Below, in pieces: positions 9,191 through 18,455 of a stretch of 64,000 nucleotides of DNA (position 1 is its first letter; each line of letters opens with the position of its first letter). The notes below the pieces were generated by a model. That model saw only the letters and a program-made list of their open reading frames with translations, ran no database searches and was not told where the DNA came from. The position numbers were made by a program, and so were the translations under genes. Source of the stretch: CAVWCQ01 sp963753545 (GTDB taxonomy: Bacteria > Chloroflexota > Anaerolineae > Aggregatilineales > Aggregatilineaceae); contig CAVWCQ010000008.1 of the NCBI GenBank assembly GCA_963753545.1, positions 1,426,001 to 1,490,000 of the forward strand. The letters are read 5' to 3'.

Positions 9191-9457
9191 GTGACAGCGG
9201 AGATAAAACCCTATATGCCTCACCGAAATGATTTGTCCCAGCGAGGAACATCCTCCGACCAGGCTTACCATACCGTCACCCGTGAACTACCGCAGCTCGA
9301 TCAAAAACGCTTCAATTTTGTGCGCAGCGGAAGGCTTCGCCGCCTCCGTGAGCGTTATCTGACTATGCGGCTGCCACGCCCCATTCAGAGCTATCTGGTT
9401 ACCCATCGCCGCCGCTTTACGACGGGGCACAAACACAAACAACCCTATAAGGGCTAA
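9191..9457 (+). CDS. Hypothetical small basic protein
   Basis: An 88-residue open frame starting with GTG, rich in Arg (RSGRLRRLRERYL, THRRRFTTGHKHKQ). I do not recognise a family. It is followed by a nested hairpin (9452-9502) and a strong terminator (9516-9548), so a transcript does end here, but the coding status is uncertain; the region could instead be untranslated RNA. Confidence 0.3.
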   Translation: MTAEIKPYMPHRNDLSQRGTSSDQAYHTVTRELPQLDQKRFNFVRSGRLRRLRERYLTMRLPRPIQSYLVTHRRRFTTGHKHKQPYKG

Positions 9458-9502
9458 ACGCGTGTCGCAGCCGCTGCACGTCGCTGCGCTTGGCGTTTAG
9501 CC
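9452..9502 (+). other. Nested inverted repeat before a terminator
   Basis: Outer arms GGCTAAACGC (9452-9461) and GCGTTTAGCC (9493-9502) are perfect, and inside them CGCAGC (9466-9471) pairs with GCTGCG (9483-9488). The outer arm begins over the stop codon of the small frame upstream. It could be a stable 3' RNA structure. Confidence 0.5.
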
Positions 9503-9515
9503 AGATCAATCCAGG

Positions 9516-9548
9516 CGGGACGTTCATGGGGCGAACGTCCCGTTTTTA
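9516..9548 (+). terminator. Strong rho-independent terminator
   Basis: A perfect 10-bp stem CGGGACGTTC/GAACGTCCCG with a 7-base loop is followed by TTTTT. Confidence 0.9.
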
Positions 9549-9654
9549 TTGGCGCGATGGTATAATTACCCCGCTCAAAAACGGGCGCTGTTGCGTGCGA
9601 AGTTAAGCCGCAGCGTCCCCAGGCAAGAGATGTTTATGTGGGAGGAGTTCGTTC

Positions 9655-11359
9655 ATGCTGGTATGGGGGCGGCGCTGGCTGCCGAGTGTGTTGGACCTGC
9701 TCATCGTCGGCGGCATGATGATCTATGCGTTCGCCGGGTTTCATCTTGTCCCGTTTCATGGCGACGAATCGAGCTTCATCGCCATCAGCCGCGATTATGA
9801 TTGGATTGTGCACCAGCATACGATCAAGCCGATCCTGTACACCTCTATTCCAGAGGAGGCGCTGAGATCCGGTCCGCCGCAGGACGCGCCCAGCGGGCCT
9901 CCCGGCGCTGCTTCCGGCTTGTGGGGGCCTGTACCGCAGTCCGCCAGCCAGCCGGGATGGGCCAATGATTCTATTCCCTCCTGGCCGGAAGGCTTTGACC
10001 CGCACGATCAGTTCTTGCGCACGACGACCGGGGCCATCAACGCGCTGACGATTGGTCTGGCCTGGGATATCGCCGGGTATTCGGTGGACGATCTGAACAA
10101 GGCGTGGGACTGGCGAATCATCGAACCTGTGCGCGGCGTCAGCCAGTGGGACGCGAATGTGCGCGATGGTGCCAAACCCGGCGACGATCTGCTCGATGTG
10201 GCGCGTATCCCCTCGGCGCTGTTCACGGCGTTCAGCGTGCTGATCGTTTACGCGATCACGCGGCGTGTTGCCGGACTGTGGATCACCGGAAATAGTAAGC
10301 GGGTCGCGGGCTGGGTAGCCGTGCTGATCTATGCCACGACTCCAGCAGTGCTGGTGAATGGGCGGCGGGCCATGCAGGAAGGATCGCTGCTCTTTTTCGC
10401 AACGCTGGTGTTCCTGATCGCGCTGGTCGTGTTGAGCGAACAGCTCCGCCCGGACGTTCGCTGGCGCAGGCTGCTGATCCGCTATGTGAGCTTTGGCGTG
10501 GTGAGCGGGATGGCCGTCGCCAGCAAACAGACGGCCCTGCTGTTGATCGCGCCGCCGTTCCTCGCGCTGTGCGCTGCCCCTTTGTTCCGCCCAAGTGAAG
10601 CACCTGCCGTCCGCTTTGATCGCCGCCATACCCTCAATATGACCGGGATTGTGCTCACAGGGGCGGTTGTGGCGATGGTAGCCCAACCCGTTTGGTGGGC
10701 GCTGCCGCATATCGCCTTTTTGCTGGGTCTGGCCGTTATCTGCTTTGCTGCTGGCGCACCCAAAGTGGAGCGGGAGATGCGTTTCGCGCAGTGGGGCGGA
10801 ACGATCCTGATCGCTGTCGTCTGGCTGGGCACGCCGCGCGTCCCGATGGATCTGGTCGTCGTGCCGCTGGACCTGCTTGGCCAGCGGGCCGATTTGATGA
10901 ATGATCAGGCCGCGCGTACCGGACGCCTGGAAGGGCTGAGTCAGCGTCTTGAACGGGTGGAACACGAGTCGTTTTTTGCCAGCGGGGAATATTACGAAGA
11001 CCCTCCCTGGGCCGATTTTGCTGTTACGCATCGGCAGATCGCCCGCTATGAAGAGTTGGGATTGGCGGGGCGCGGCGGCGGTCCGATTTGGGGAGCCGCT
11101 CAGATATTTTGCACGCTGCTTGGACTGTGGGCACTGCTCGAGCGCAGTGACTCGCCCACAGCGGTTGATCGCGCTGCTGGTCGTGGGGTGGTGGGTGCTG
11201 CCCGCGCTCGCGCTGCTGCTCACGAACTATTTGCCCTGGCAGCGCTATTATCTGATTTTGCAGCCCGCCCTGGCAGTAACCGCCGGGATTGGCGTGGGCT
11301 GGCTTGCCGGAGCGAGCGGTATAATCTGGTCCAACAATGAAGGGAATATGAAGTCATGA
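9655..11359 (+). CDS. PMT-type membrane glycosyltransferase, one frame break
   Basis: About 568 residues when read through a frame change near 11150. It is an integral membrane protein with about ten hydrophobic helices. The first extracytoplasmic loop holds FHGDESSFIAISRDYD, the acidic motif of GT-C/PMT-family transferases that move sugars from a lipid-phosphate donor. After the break the frame continues with RLIALLVVGWWVLPALALLL, clearly membrane sequence. The start has GGAGG eight bases upstream. It overlaps the next lipoprotein gene by four bases, suggesting co-transcription. Acceptor and sugar are unknown. Confidence 0.75.
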
Positions 11360-12422
11360 GCATGACTGTACGAGGGGTGCTGTGTGCCCTGATCATCCTG
11401 ATAGCAGCCGGGTCGCGGCGGCGAAACCATTGCTCCCAAACTCTCTGCTCCGCCGACGCGAACGCCGGTTCCTTCCACCGAAACACCGGGAGCAGGGCAG
11501 GCGGCTCTCACCGTGCCCGGCAATGTACAGGTAGTCTCGTCTGCGGGGGGCAATCGATACCTTTTTAACGGCGGCTGCCGGTATTGGCGCGCTGGATCGC
11601 GTGGATGTGTTCTCGCAGACCGTGATCACCCCGAACCAGCATTGTTTTGTGGGATCGCTCTGGCCAGACACACAACCCCTCGAACTGTTGGCCGGGTTTA
11701 ACCTGAACCTGCCCGCCGTCGATCTGACGGATTGGCGCGACGCTGTGGATGCGTTCCCTGATGAAGCGCTGATCGAGCAGACGAATGATGCGCTCATCCA
11801 CGCGGCCTCGCAACTGCCGCTCGATGCGCCCCTGACCATTTGCCTGATGCCTGCCCCCGTTGCCCATGGATTTGACGGCGAAGCGCGTGCGGACCCCGGT
11901 ATTTTCAGCAGCGGGCAGGGCGACTCTGTTTTGATGACCTGCCTGGGAGATCCTCAGCCCTGCGTGGATGCCTGGGCGGCGCAGACTGCGTATGAATATG
12001 GCGTTGCTTACCAGTACATGACGGGGGGGCGGGGCGGCCTGGAAATCCCCCTGCTCGATTATGCGATCTATTTCGGACGTGCCAGTGATTTCGCCCGGCA
12101 GTTGTATCCCGAAGCTGTTTTCCCCTGGGACAACGCTCTGACACCGGAACAGGAAACCGATGTCTGGGGGCGCATGCAGGACTATTTGCAGACCACCTAT
12201 TCGGATTATCCGGGATACCGCAACGTGGATCGCTTCCTCTACGGCAGCGACAACCCGGCGCGCTATCCGCCCCGCGCAGGTTTTTATATCGGAGAGCGGA
12301 TCGTGCAGGCGTACCGGGCCGCGCACCCCGATGTCACGCCCGTGGAGTTGATGGCGCTCACCCCGAGCGATTTGCTGGCCGAGAGCGGATACGCCCCGCC
12401 GCCCGCGCCCGCAGGGTCATAG
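11356..12422 (+). CDS. DUF2268-like lipoprotein A, two frame breaks
   Basis: About 355 residues if read through frame changes near 11412 and 11565. The start MSMTVRGVLCALIILIAAG is a signal peptide, followed (in the next frame) by a Pro/Thr-rich linker like that of its neighbour. The mature part matches DUF2268, a family of predicted zinc peptidases: LLDYAIYFGRASDFARQLYP, then FPWDNALTPEQE, then FYIGERIVQAY near the end. The zinc motif HExxH is replaced by AYEYG, so it is probably not a peptidase. The next gene is a paralogue with 3 bases between them. Confidence 0.7.
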
Positions 12423-12425
12423 ATC

Positions 12426-13532
12426 GTGGTTTCATTGCAGATAAGAGGGTTTCAACCGTTGAGAAAAATAATATGGATCGCCATAACGGCAATCGTGCTG
12501 AGCGCGTGCGGAGGCGCGAAAAGTGAATCGCCCAAACTCTCCGCGCCGCCCACACGCACGCCTGCCCCATCGCTGCCAGCAGAGGATACGGCAGCCGACC
12601 CTCAGGCGAGCCTCGAGGTGATTTCGCTGGGCGAGGCCATCAACCAATTTCTGGCCCGCAGCGCGGAGATCACTCCCCTCGACCAGGCGATCACCTTCAT
12701 GCAGACCGTGGGTAACAGCGCGCCGGGATGTCTGAACGCCGATCAGTTTGAGCTGTTTACTGAACTGGCCGCGCTCCACTTCCCGGTCATGGACCTGACC
12801 GCGTGGCAGACCTCGGCGCAAAGCTTCCCGGCTGCGGCGTTAGAACAGGGAATCGCGGCGGCGGCGGCTGATGTGCCCGATCTGCTGCCTGCTGATGGCA
12901 GCACCCTGCGGGTCTGTCTGTTCCCGATGCCGCACATCGACATGCCGGTTGGCGAACTACCAGCGCAGGGACGGAGGCTGCTCCCGCACATGGCGGCTAT
13001 GAGCGATCTGAACGCTATCGCGCTCGATGGTTCAACGCTGCTCGTGCTGTGTTCGGCTGGCGAAGGCTGTCTGGATGATCTTCCGCTGCACATGGAACGC
13101 GCTTTTGGCCTCGCCTACCAACTGCGACTCTCTGGGGCGAGTCTTCCGCAACTGCCTCTGCTGTCCCGCCTGATTTTCGAGGGGCGCGCCGATAATTTTG
13201 TCGTGCGGCGCGATCCCACAGCCACCTTCGCCTGGGACGGCGCGCTGACTCCTGAAGGGGAGGAGTCCTACTGGCGGCTGTTCCGCCACCTGCTGCAAGA
13301 CGACAATGAATTTTATTACGACTCGATGACCAATATCGTCTATGGCGTATATGCCAATAACGGGCAGTTCCCGGTGTGGGGCGGTATGTATGTCGGGGAT
13401 CAGATTGTGCGCGCCTACCTGGATAAATTCCCCGCCACGTCATGGCCCGATCTGGCGGCGCTCGATCCGGGTGTGCTGCTTGAGGAAAGCGGCTACGGCC
13501 CGGCGGCTGCTCAGACGCGGCTGGTGGATTGA
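12426..13532 (+). CDS. DUF2268-like lipoprotein B
   Basis: Up to 368 residues. The signal peptide and lipobox (WIAITAIVLSACGG) are best served by a TTG start at 12459, with AGAGGG before it; GTG at 12426 is also open. The linker KLSAPPTRTPAP matches that of lipoprotein A. The DUF2268 landmarks are LIFEGRADNFV, FAWDGALTPEGEE and GMYVGDQIVRAY. It keeps the downstream EGRAD Glu but has HMERAFG where HExxH should be. Probably a binding or structural protein of the cell surface. It ends at a strong terminator. Confidence 0.78.
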   Translation: MVSLQIRGFQPLRKIIWIAITAIVLSACGGAKSESPKLSAPPTRTPAPSLPAEDTAADPQASLEVISLGEAINQFLARSAEITPLDQAITFMQTVGNSAPGCLNADQFELFTELAALHFPVMDLTAWQTSAQSFPAAALEQGIAAAAADVPDLLPADGSTLRVCLFPMPHIDMPVGELPAQGRRLLPHMAAMSDLNAIALDGSTLLVLCSAGEGCLDDLPLHMERAFGLAYQLRLSGASLPQLPLLSRLIFEGRADNFVVRRDPTATFAWDGALTPEGEESYWRLFRHLLQDDNEFYYDSMTNIVYGVYANNGQFPVWGGMYVGDQIVRAYLDKFPATSWPDLAALDPGVLLEESGYGPAAAQTRLVD

Positions 13533-13600
13533 GAAAACCCGTTCTGTGGCTTCATAGCCAGAGTGTTTTTCCTCTGGCGACAGACTGGCAAGTGGATACC

Positions 13601-13636
13601 AATCGGGCAGGGATTTCCCTGCCCGATTGTTTTTTG
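13601..13636 (+). terminator. Strong bidirectional-looking terminator
   Basis: A 12-13-bp perfect palindrome AATCGGGCAGGGA/TCCCTGCCCGATT with a tiny loop is followed by GTTTTTTG. It separates lipoprotein B from the convergent oxidoreductase. Confidence 0.9.
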
Positions 13637-13667
13637 TTTCATGTGCTCGGATGCCGCTATCCCGCGC

Positions 13668-14579
13668 CTAATCGACGGTCAGGATCACCTTGCCGGGGGT
13701 GGGGGAGCGCTGCTGCTTAAATTCCAGAGCGGCCTGCGCTTCTTCGAGAGGGAAGGTGCGCTTGATGAATACCTTAATGTGTCCGGCGTCGATCAGATCG
13801 GCTATGCGCTGCATGTCCTCAGTTTTGGCGACGGCATAGGTTGAAATCGTGCGAATGCCATCCATTTCCTGGGGTGGACTGATCGAGATGATGGTAACAA
13901 CACGCCCGCCGGGTTTGACAACCGGGTATGTGCTTTCCGCGCCATCGGCCATGACGAGTGGGAACGCGACATCGATGTCACGAACGACCTCACTAAAATG
14001 CTGCTCATCCGAATTGATACACTCATCGACGCCCAGTTCTTTGAGAAAACCCACTTTGTCGGCGTGGGCCGAGCCGATGACATAGACGCCTCTTTGTTTG
14101 GCATACTGAATTGCGAAGGATCCCACGCAGCCCGACGCGCCGTGTATGAACAGCCGCTCGCCGCTTTTTAGCTGCGCCGCGTCAAAGAGCGACTGCCACG
14201 CCGCCAGCGCCGCCAGTGGTACAGCAGCGGCCTGAACCCAGTTGAAGGATTTGGGCTTGAGGGCAACCTCGTTTTTTTTGGCAATCGTATACTCCGCGAA
14301 CGTTCCCGCACCGAGCGCGACCATACCAAAGACGGCGTCGCCCGGCTTGACATGCTCGATGCCTGGGCCAACCGATACCACTTCCCCGGCGAAGTCGGTC
14401 CCCAGCGTCAGGGGTACAGATGCCATAAATTGGAGCATTCCAGAGGCAACCGCGATATCGAAAGGATTAATAGCGGCAGCGCGCACCCGGACCAGGACTT
14501 CATCGCTGCCGGGAACAGGCTGGGGTACATCTTCAATTTGGACGGGCTGCGCCCATTGATTTAAGCGAACAGCTTTCAC
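13668..14579 (-). CDS. MDR-family NADP-dependent oxidoreductase (quinone-reductase-like)
   Basis: A 303-residue zinc-independent medium-chain dehydrogenase. It has the GroES-like start (VRVRAAAINPFDIAVASG), the LGTDFAGEVVSVGPG segment and a Rossmann loop FIHGASGCVGSFAIQYAK. Such enzymes reduce quinones or enones with NADPH. No structural-zinc cysteine cluster is seen, typical of this group. The GTG start is chosen because AAGGAG lies nine bases upstream; longer readings upstream lack family similarity. Single gene, convergent with the lipoprotein pair. Confidence 0.87.
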   Translation of the reverse strand: MKAVRLNQWAQPVQIEDVPQPVPGSDEVLVRVRAAAINPFDIAVASGMLQFMASVPLTLGTDFAGEVVSVGPGIEHVKPGDAVFGMVALGAGTFAEYTIAKKNEVALKPKSFNWVQAAAVPLAALAAWQSLFDAAQLKSGERLFIHGASGCVGSFAIQYAKQRGVYVIGSAHADKVGFLKELGVDECINSDEQHFSEVVRDIDVAFPLVMADGAESTYPVVKPGGRVVTIISISPPQEMDGIRTISTYAVAKTEDMQRIADLIDAGHIKVFIKRTFPLEEAQAALEFKQQRSPTPGKVILTVD

Positions 14580-14873
14580 AGGTAAAGACTCCTTCCGCCA
14601 GAAGGGTTGAGACCTTTCCGGCATGGTATGGACGATGGCTTGGATGTTGAGTATTGTGTGTAGTAGTAGGTCGAAAAAGGAGTACAGCCGCCCCACGCGG
14701 CCCCTCAGAATATTGTTAATACGGATGATAAAAAATAATCTAGTCTTGTTGACAATTTTTGCCAACAAAGTGTAAATCTTCACGCGGACGAGGTCACGAT
14801 AGCGTCACGGCCCGCGTGTATTCTGAACTTTGGCTACAATAGGATCAGCATCAGACATTTTTGGGAGGAAGAT

Positions 14874-16154
14874 ATGAAAAGGATTTTTGTGCTTGCTGTA
14901 CTGCTGGTGTGGGCTGGAGCACTCGCCGGGCTGGCGGTGCTCAACGCTTCGACTCCGGTTGTTGAGGCGCATGATCAGGGGGCGCATGTGGTGCAGCAGC
15001 CCGTCCGCCAGAGCAGTTCCGATGTGCAGTGGAAGGTTCTGGAAGACAGTTTTATCAGCAACTACCCCAATGGGTTCACCATGCGCATCAAAGTTACCAG
15101 CAGCGGCGGCGACATCGTATCGGCCCGCATGAAATGGCTGACCGCTAACCAGCGCGAGACTACCACCACCTATGTGTACAGCGAAGAGGCCGAACTAAAC
15201 GCTGACAAGCAGACGTTTGACGCGTCGTGGGAACCGACGCGCGTGCAGATGCTGCCGCCCTGGTCGGCGCTCCACTACTATTGGGAACTGCGCGACTCCG
15301 CCGGAAACACCTACCAGACGGAGCCTGTTTTTGCAGAATACGCCGATGAGACGCACAACTGGTCACGAAGCGAGTCCGATGAGGCGATTGTGTTTTCCTA
15401 TGGGCTGCCAGACTCGATCAACCAGCTCACACTCGACGGCATGACAGCCGCCCTCGATCAATATATCACGGTGTGGGGCGCACAACTGCCCTATAAACCG
15501 CGCATCGTGCTTTTTGGCGATTATGATGCGTGGAAAGAATGGCGCACCCTGCAAAGCGTCATGGAGCAAAATATTGTCGGGCAGACATTCGATGAATGGG
15601 GCGTGATTGCGCAGGTCATCTATGGCAGCGACATGACATCGGCCATGCACGAACTGGCCTATTCAACTGTCCCGCATGAACTGGAACATCTTTATCAGGC
15701 GGAATTTATGTGGCCCACCCACAAAACAGGGGACATTCCGGCGTGGTTTACAGAAGGGGATGCCACGTTCTTCGAGGTCGATCAGTCCTACGATTACCTG
15801 CAAAACGTGCGTTATATCGCCGCGTCCGGCAATCTGCCGCCCCTGCTGGTCAATATGGGCGACGCGCCGGATCCGTATGATGAGAGCGGGCGCGACGTGT
15901 ACGATATCGGCTACAGCTTCTTTGCCTGGCTCCAGATGAAGTCGGGCGGTAACCTGAACTATCATCACGATCTGATGGCGCTGCTGGCTCAGAACGTGCC
16001 GTTCTTTACCGCTATCGAGCAGGTCACAGGCATGAGCATCGCGGACGTGGAGAGCGATTGGCGCGTCTGGCTGGGCGCGTCGGCTCAGGCTCCCACGCTG
16101 ATCCCGACCTGGACACCGGCAGCCATACCGCTCATTGTGACACCCAGCATGTAG
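14874..16154 (+). CDS. Secreted HExxH metallopeptidase (peptidase MA-like)
   Basis: A 426-residue exported protein. A signal peptide (FVLAVLLVWAGALAGLAVL) is followed by a beta-rich region (about 45-150) and a gluzincin domain. The zinc site is VPHELEHLYQ (H268, E269, H272) and the third ligand is probably Glu in WFTEGDATFFE about 25 residues later. The arrangement fits the peptidase MA-like group, which may cleave envelope or extracellular proteins. A GGGAGGAAG ribosome site precedes the ATG. It has its own terminator. Confidence 0.85.
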   Translation: MKRIFVLAVLLVWAGALAGLAVLNASTPVVEAHDQGAHVVQQPVRQSSSDVQWKVLEDSFISNYPNGFTMRIKVTSSGGDIVSARMKWLTANQRETTTTYVYSEEAELNADKQTFDASWEPTRVQMLPPWSALHYYWELRDSAGNTYQTEPVFAEYADETHNWSRSESDEAIVFSYGLPDSINQLTLDGMTAALDQYITVWGAQLPYKPRIVLFGDYDAWKEWRTLQSVMEQNIVGQTFDEWGVIAQVIYGSDMTSAMHELAYSTVPHELEHLYQAEFMWPTHKTGDIPAWFTEGDATFFEVDQSYDYLQNVRYIAASGNLPPLLVNMGDAPDPYDESGRDVYDIGYSFFAWLQMKSGGNLNYHHDLMALLAQNVPFFTAIEQVTGMSIADVESDWRVWLGASAQAPTLIPTWTPAAIPLIVTPSM

Positions 16155-16166
16155 GTCAGGGCAGGG

Positions 16167-16198
16167 GGGTGGGCCAAGAGTGCTCACCCTCTTTTTTT
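16167..16198 (+). terminator. Rho-independent terminator
   Basis: Stem GGGTGGGC/GCTCACCC with one wobble and a 7-base loop, followed by a run of seven T. Confidence 0.88.
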
Positions 16199-16293
16199 GC
16201 CTGGTCGCAACTTTTTGTGGACCAGAATCGTATAATTATTGGTTGCGGTGGCAATGGAAGTTAAACCAAACCTTATGAAAATTGATAGTGTTG

Positions 16294-16318
16294 ATTGACT
16301 TTTTCAAGAATTGTCAAT
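16294..16318. promoter_or_regulatory. Near-palindrome upstream of the MFS gene
   Basis: ATTGAC and GTCAAT arms flank an inner TTCAAGAA palindrome. It lies 44 bases before the chosen start of the transporter and overlaps a TTGACT that could be a -35 element. It could be a repressor site; no regulator is adjacent. Confidence 0.35.
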
Positions 16319-16361
16319 AATATCTTAAATGCAACCCGATCATCATGTGGAGACAGATGCC

Positions 16362-17735
16362 ATGACGCTGCTATCTCGGCTGAAGACCGTTGACCAACAC
16401 GGTTGGAAAGCTCGCTTTTTTACCATCTGGACCGGACAGGCTTTTTCCCTCTTTGGCAGCAATCTCGTCTCGTTTGCGCTGGTCTGGTGGCTGACCCAAA
16501 AAACGGGATCGGCAGCCGTGCTGGCAACCTCGACCCTGGTAGCAATGCTGCCGCAGGTATTCTTCAGCCCAATTGCGGGAACCCTGGTGGATCGCTGGAA
16601 CCGTAAGGCCGTGATGATTGTCGCTGACGGCAGCATTGCCCTGGCGACGTTGGGGCTGGTCTACCTGTTTGCGGCGGGATCGGTGCAGGTCTGGCATGTG
16701 TATGTCATCCTTCTGATTCGCTCGTTTGGCGGGGCGTTCCACTGGCCCGCGATGCAGGCATCCGTTTCTCTGATGGTCCCTAAGGAGCAGTTGTCGCGCA
16801 TTGCCGGGCTGAACCAGATGCTGCAAGGGGCGATGAACATCGTCGCGCCGCCGTTGGGCGCGCTGCTGCTGGACGCGATCCCGATGCAGAGCGTGCTGGC
16901 GATAGACATCCTGACGGCAGCGCTGGCAATCTGTGCCCTGATGTTGATTACCGTTCCGCAGCCGGAGCGCCAGCACGTTGAGGGCGCGGCGCGGAGTTCG
17001 ATGATGACCGATTTTCGTGAAGGGCTGCGCTACGTGCGCGGCTGGCCCGCCCTGCTGATCGTTCTGGTGATGGCGGCTCTCATCAATTTCCTGGTGACAC
17101 CTGCCTTTTCGCTGCTGCCGCTGCTGGTCAAAAAACACTTTGAGGGCGGGGCGCTTCAGTTCGGCTGGATGAACTCGGCCTGGGGGATCGGCGTGGTGCT
17201 CGGCGGCGCGACGCTGGGCGTGTGGGGCGGCTTCAAGAAGAAGCTCTATACCAGCATGACCGGGCTGATCGGCATGGGCATCGGCACAGCCCTGATCGGC
17301 CTCGCCCCAGGAAACCTGTTCCCGCTGGCTCTCGTCTCGATGTTTGCCGCCGGGGTGATGAATCCGATCACGAATGGCCCGCTGTTTGCGATCCTGCAAT
17401 CCAACGTCCGGCCCGATATGCAGGCGCGCGTTATCACCCTGACGGGGAGCGGGGCAACGGCCATGTCGCTGTTCGGGCTGGTCATCGCCGCACCTGTGGC
17501 CGATCTGCTCGGACTTCAGTTCTGGTACGTGATCGGCGGCGTGGTCTGCTCACTGATGGGCGTGATCGGTTTCATGCTTCCCGCTCTGAAGGATTTCGAG
17601 TTTCGCTCCGACGCGGTGGTGGAGCCTGTCGGGCTGGTCGTGGATCCGGCGATCAGCAGCGCGGCGGATGTTGATATCCCGGAGATTCCGACGATCAGCG
17701 CGGGGCTGGGCATCGAGCCGAGCATGGATCGCTAG
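16362..17735 (+). CDS. MFS exporter (MFS_3/enterobactin-exporter type)
   Basis: A membrane transporter of about 457 residues with 12 predicted helices. The start (FTIWTGQAFSLFGSNLVSFA) and the loop DRWNRKAVMIVADG between helices 2 and 3 are typical of the MFS_3 group, which exports siderophores, macrolides or other small molecules by proton antiport. The ATG at 16362 is preferred because GGAG lies nine bases upstream; an ATG at 16329 adds 11 residues. The polar tail after residue 420 is longer than usual. Substrate unknown. Confidence 0.87.
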   Translation: MTLLSRLKTVDQHGWKARFFTIWTGQAFSLFGSNLVSFALVWWLTQKTGSAAVLATSTLVAMLPQVFFSPIAGTLVDRWNRKAVMIVADGSIALATLGLVYLFAAGSVQVWHVYVILLIRSFGGAFHWPAMQASVSLMVPKEQLSRIAGLNQMLQGAMNIVAPPLGALLLDAIPMQSVLAIDILTAALAICALMLITVPQPERQHVEGAARSSMMTDFREGLRYVRGWPALLIVLVMAALINFLVTPAFSLLPLLVKKHFEGGALQFGWMNSAWGIGVVLGGATLGVWGGFKKKLYTSMTGLIGMGIGTALIGLAPGNLFPLALVSMFAAGVMNPITNGPLFAILQSNVRPDMQARVITLTGSGATAMSLFGLVIAAPVADLLGLQFWYVIGGVVCSLMGVIGFMLPALKDFEFRSDAVVEPVGLVVDPAISSAADVDIPEIPTISAGLGIEPSMDR

Positions 17736-17760
17736 CGTCTACTGTGACGGTACATTGTGC

Positions 17761-17783
17761 GGGCGGGTTTGTTAATCCGCCCG
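17761..17783. repeat. Short palindromic GC repeat, copy 2
   Basis: GGGCGGGTTTGTTAATCCGC and the following CC form a hairpin nearly identical to the one at 3085-3110. It lies between two convergent genes and may double as a terminator. Confidence 0.6.
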
Positions 17784-17807
17784 TTCGTGTATAGGGCAGT
17801 CCGACCA

Positions 17808-18437
17808 TCACCGTGCCACATAAACCAGCACTGCCGCGAAATGTAATCCACTCCCCGTCATCACAAACAGATGCCAGAGATCATGCAGGTTAAAATAGCG
17901 GGGACGGCGTAGGGGATCATCCAGGCTGTAGATAATCGCGCCCAGGCTGTACACCAGCCCGCCACCGACCAGCAGCGCGATTCCGCCCGGCGGTAAGACA
18001 TGAATGATCTGCGGTGTGGCAAGGACGCCGAGCCAACCCATTCCAACATACATCAACGTGCCCTGCCCAGACGAACGGGTGTGAAAAAACAGCTTAAAAA
18101 AGATGCTGATCACCGCTAGAACCCAGACCGTGCCAAGCAGTCCCCAGCGCCAGTTCCCGGTTAACAAGTTATAACAAAACGGCGTGTACGTCCCGGCGAT
18201 CAAAGCATAAATCGAGGCGTGGTCGAACCGTTTGAGCCATAACATGACGCGCTTCGGTGCTCGGATAAGATGCATCGCGGCGCTGGCCGAGAACAGCAGA
18301 ATCAGGCTGATCCCAAAGATGATCATCGAGATCAGCTTTCCAGGGTCGCTCGCTGTAAGCATGATCAACACGATCAGCCCGGCAGTGGACAGGATCGCCC
18401 CGGCCAGATGGCTAAGTCCGCTCATAGGTTCTCGCAT
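17808..18437 (-). CDS. Hemolysin III / AdipoR-family membrane protein
   Basis: A 209-residue protein with seven hydrophobic helices. The conserved metal-site residues of the HlyIII/PAQR family are visible: His in SASAAMHLI, the Asp-His in RFDHASIYALIAGTYTP, and the pair in NLHDLWHLFV. Members are probably zinc-dependent lipid hydrolases; the haemolysin name is historical. AGGAGG precedes the ATG. It lies directly downstream of the TIR-glycosylase gene on the same strand, 18 bases away, so the two may be co-transcribed. Confidence 0.9.
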   Translation of the reverse strand: MREPMSGLSHLAGAILSTAGLIVLIMLTASDPGKLISMIIFGISLILLFSASAAMHLIRAPKRVMLWLKRFDHASIYALIAGTYTPFCYNLLTGNWRWGLLGTVWVLAVISIFFKLFFHTRSSGQGTLMYVGMGWLGVLATPQIIHVLPPGGIALLVGGGLVYSLGAIIYSLDDPLRRPRYFNLHDLWHLFVMTGSGLHFAAVLVYVAR

Positions 18438-18455
18438 AGACGTAATGCCTCCTGG

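Noticed and set aside
9634..11223. A 529-residue minus-strand frame opposite the membrane glycosyltransferase
   Set aside because: Composition (Arg, Gln, His) is that of a shadow; the plus strand has coherent membrane helices.
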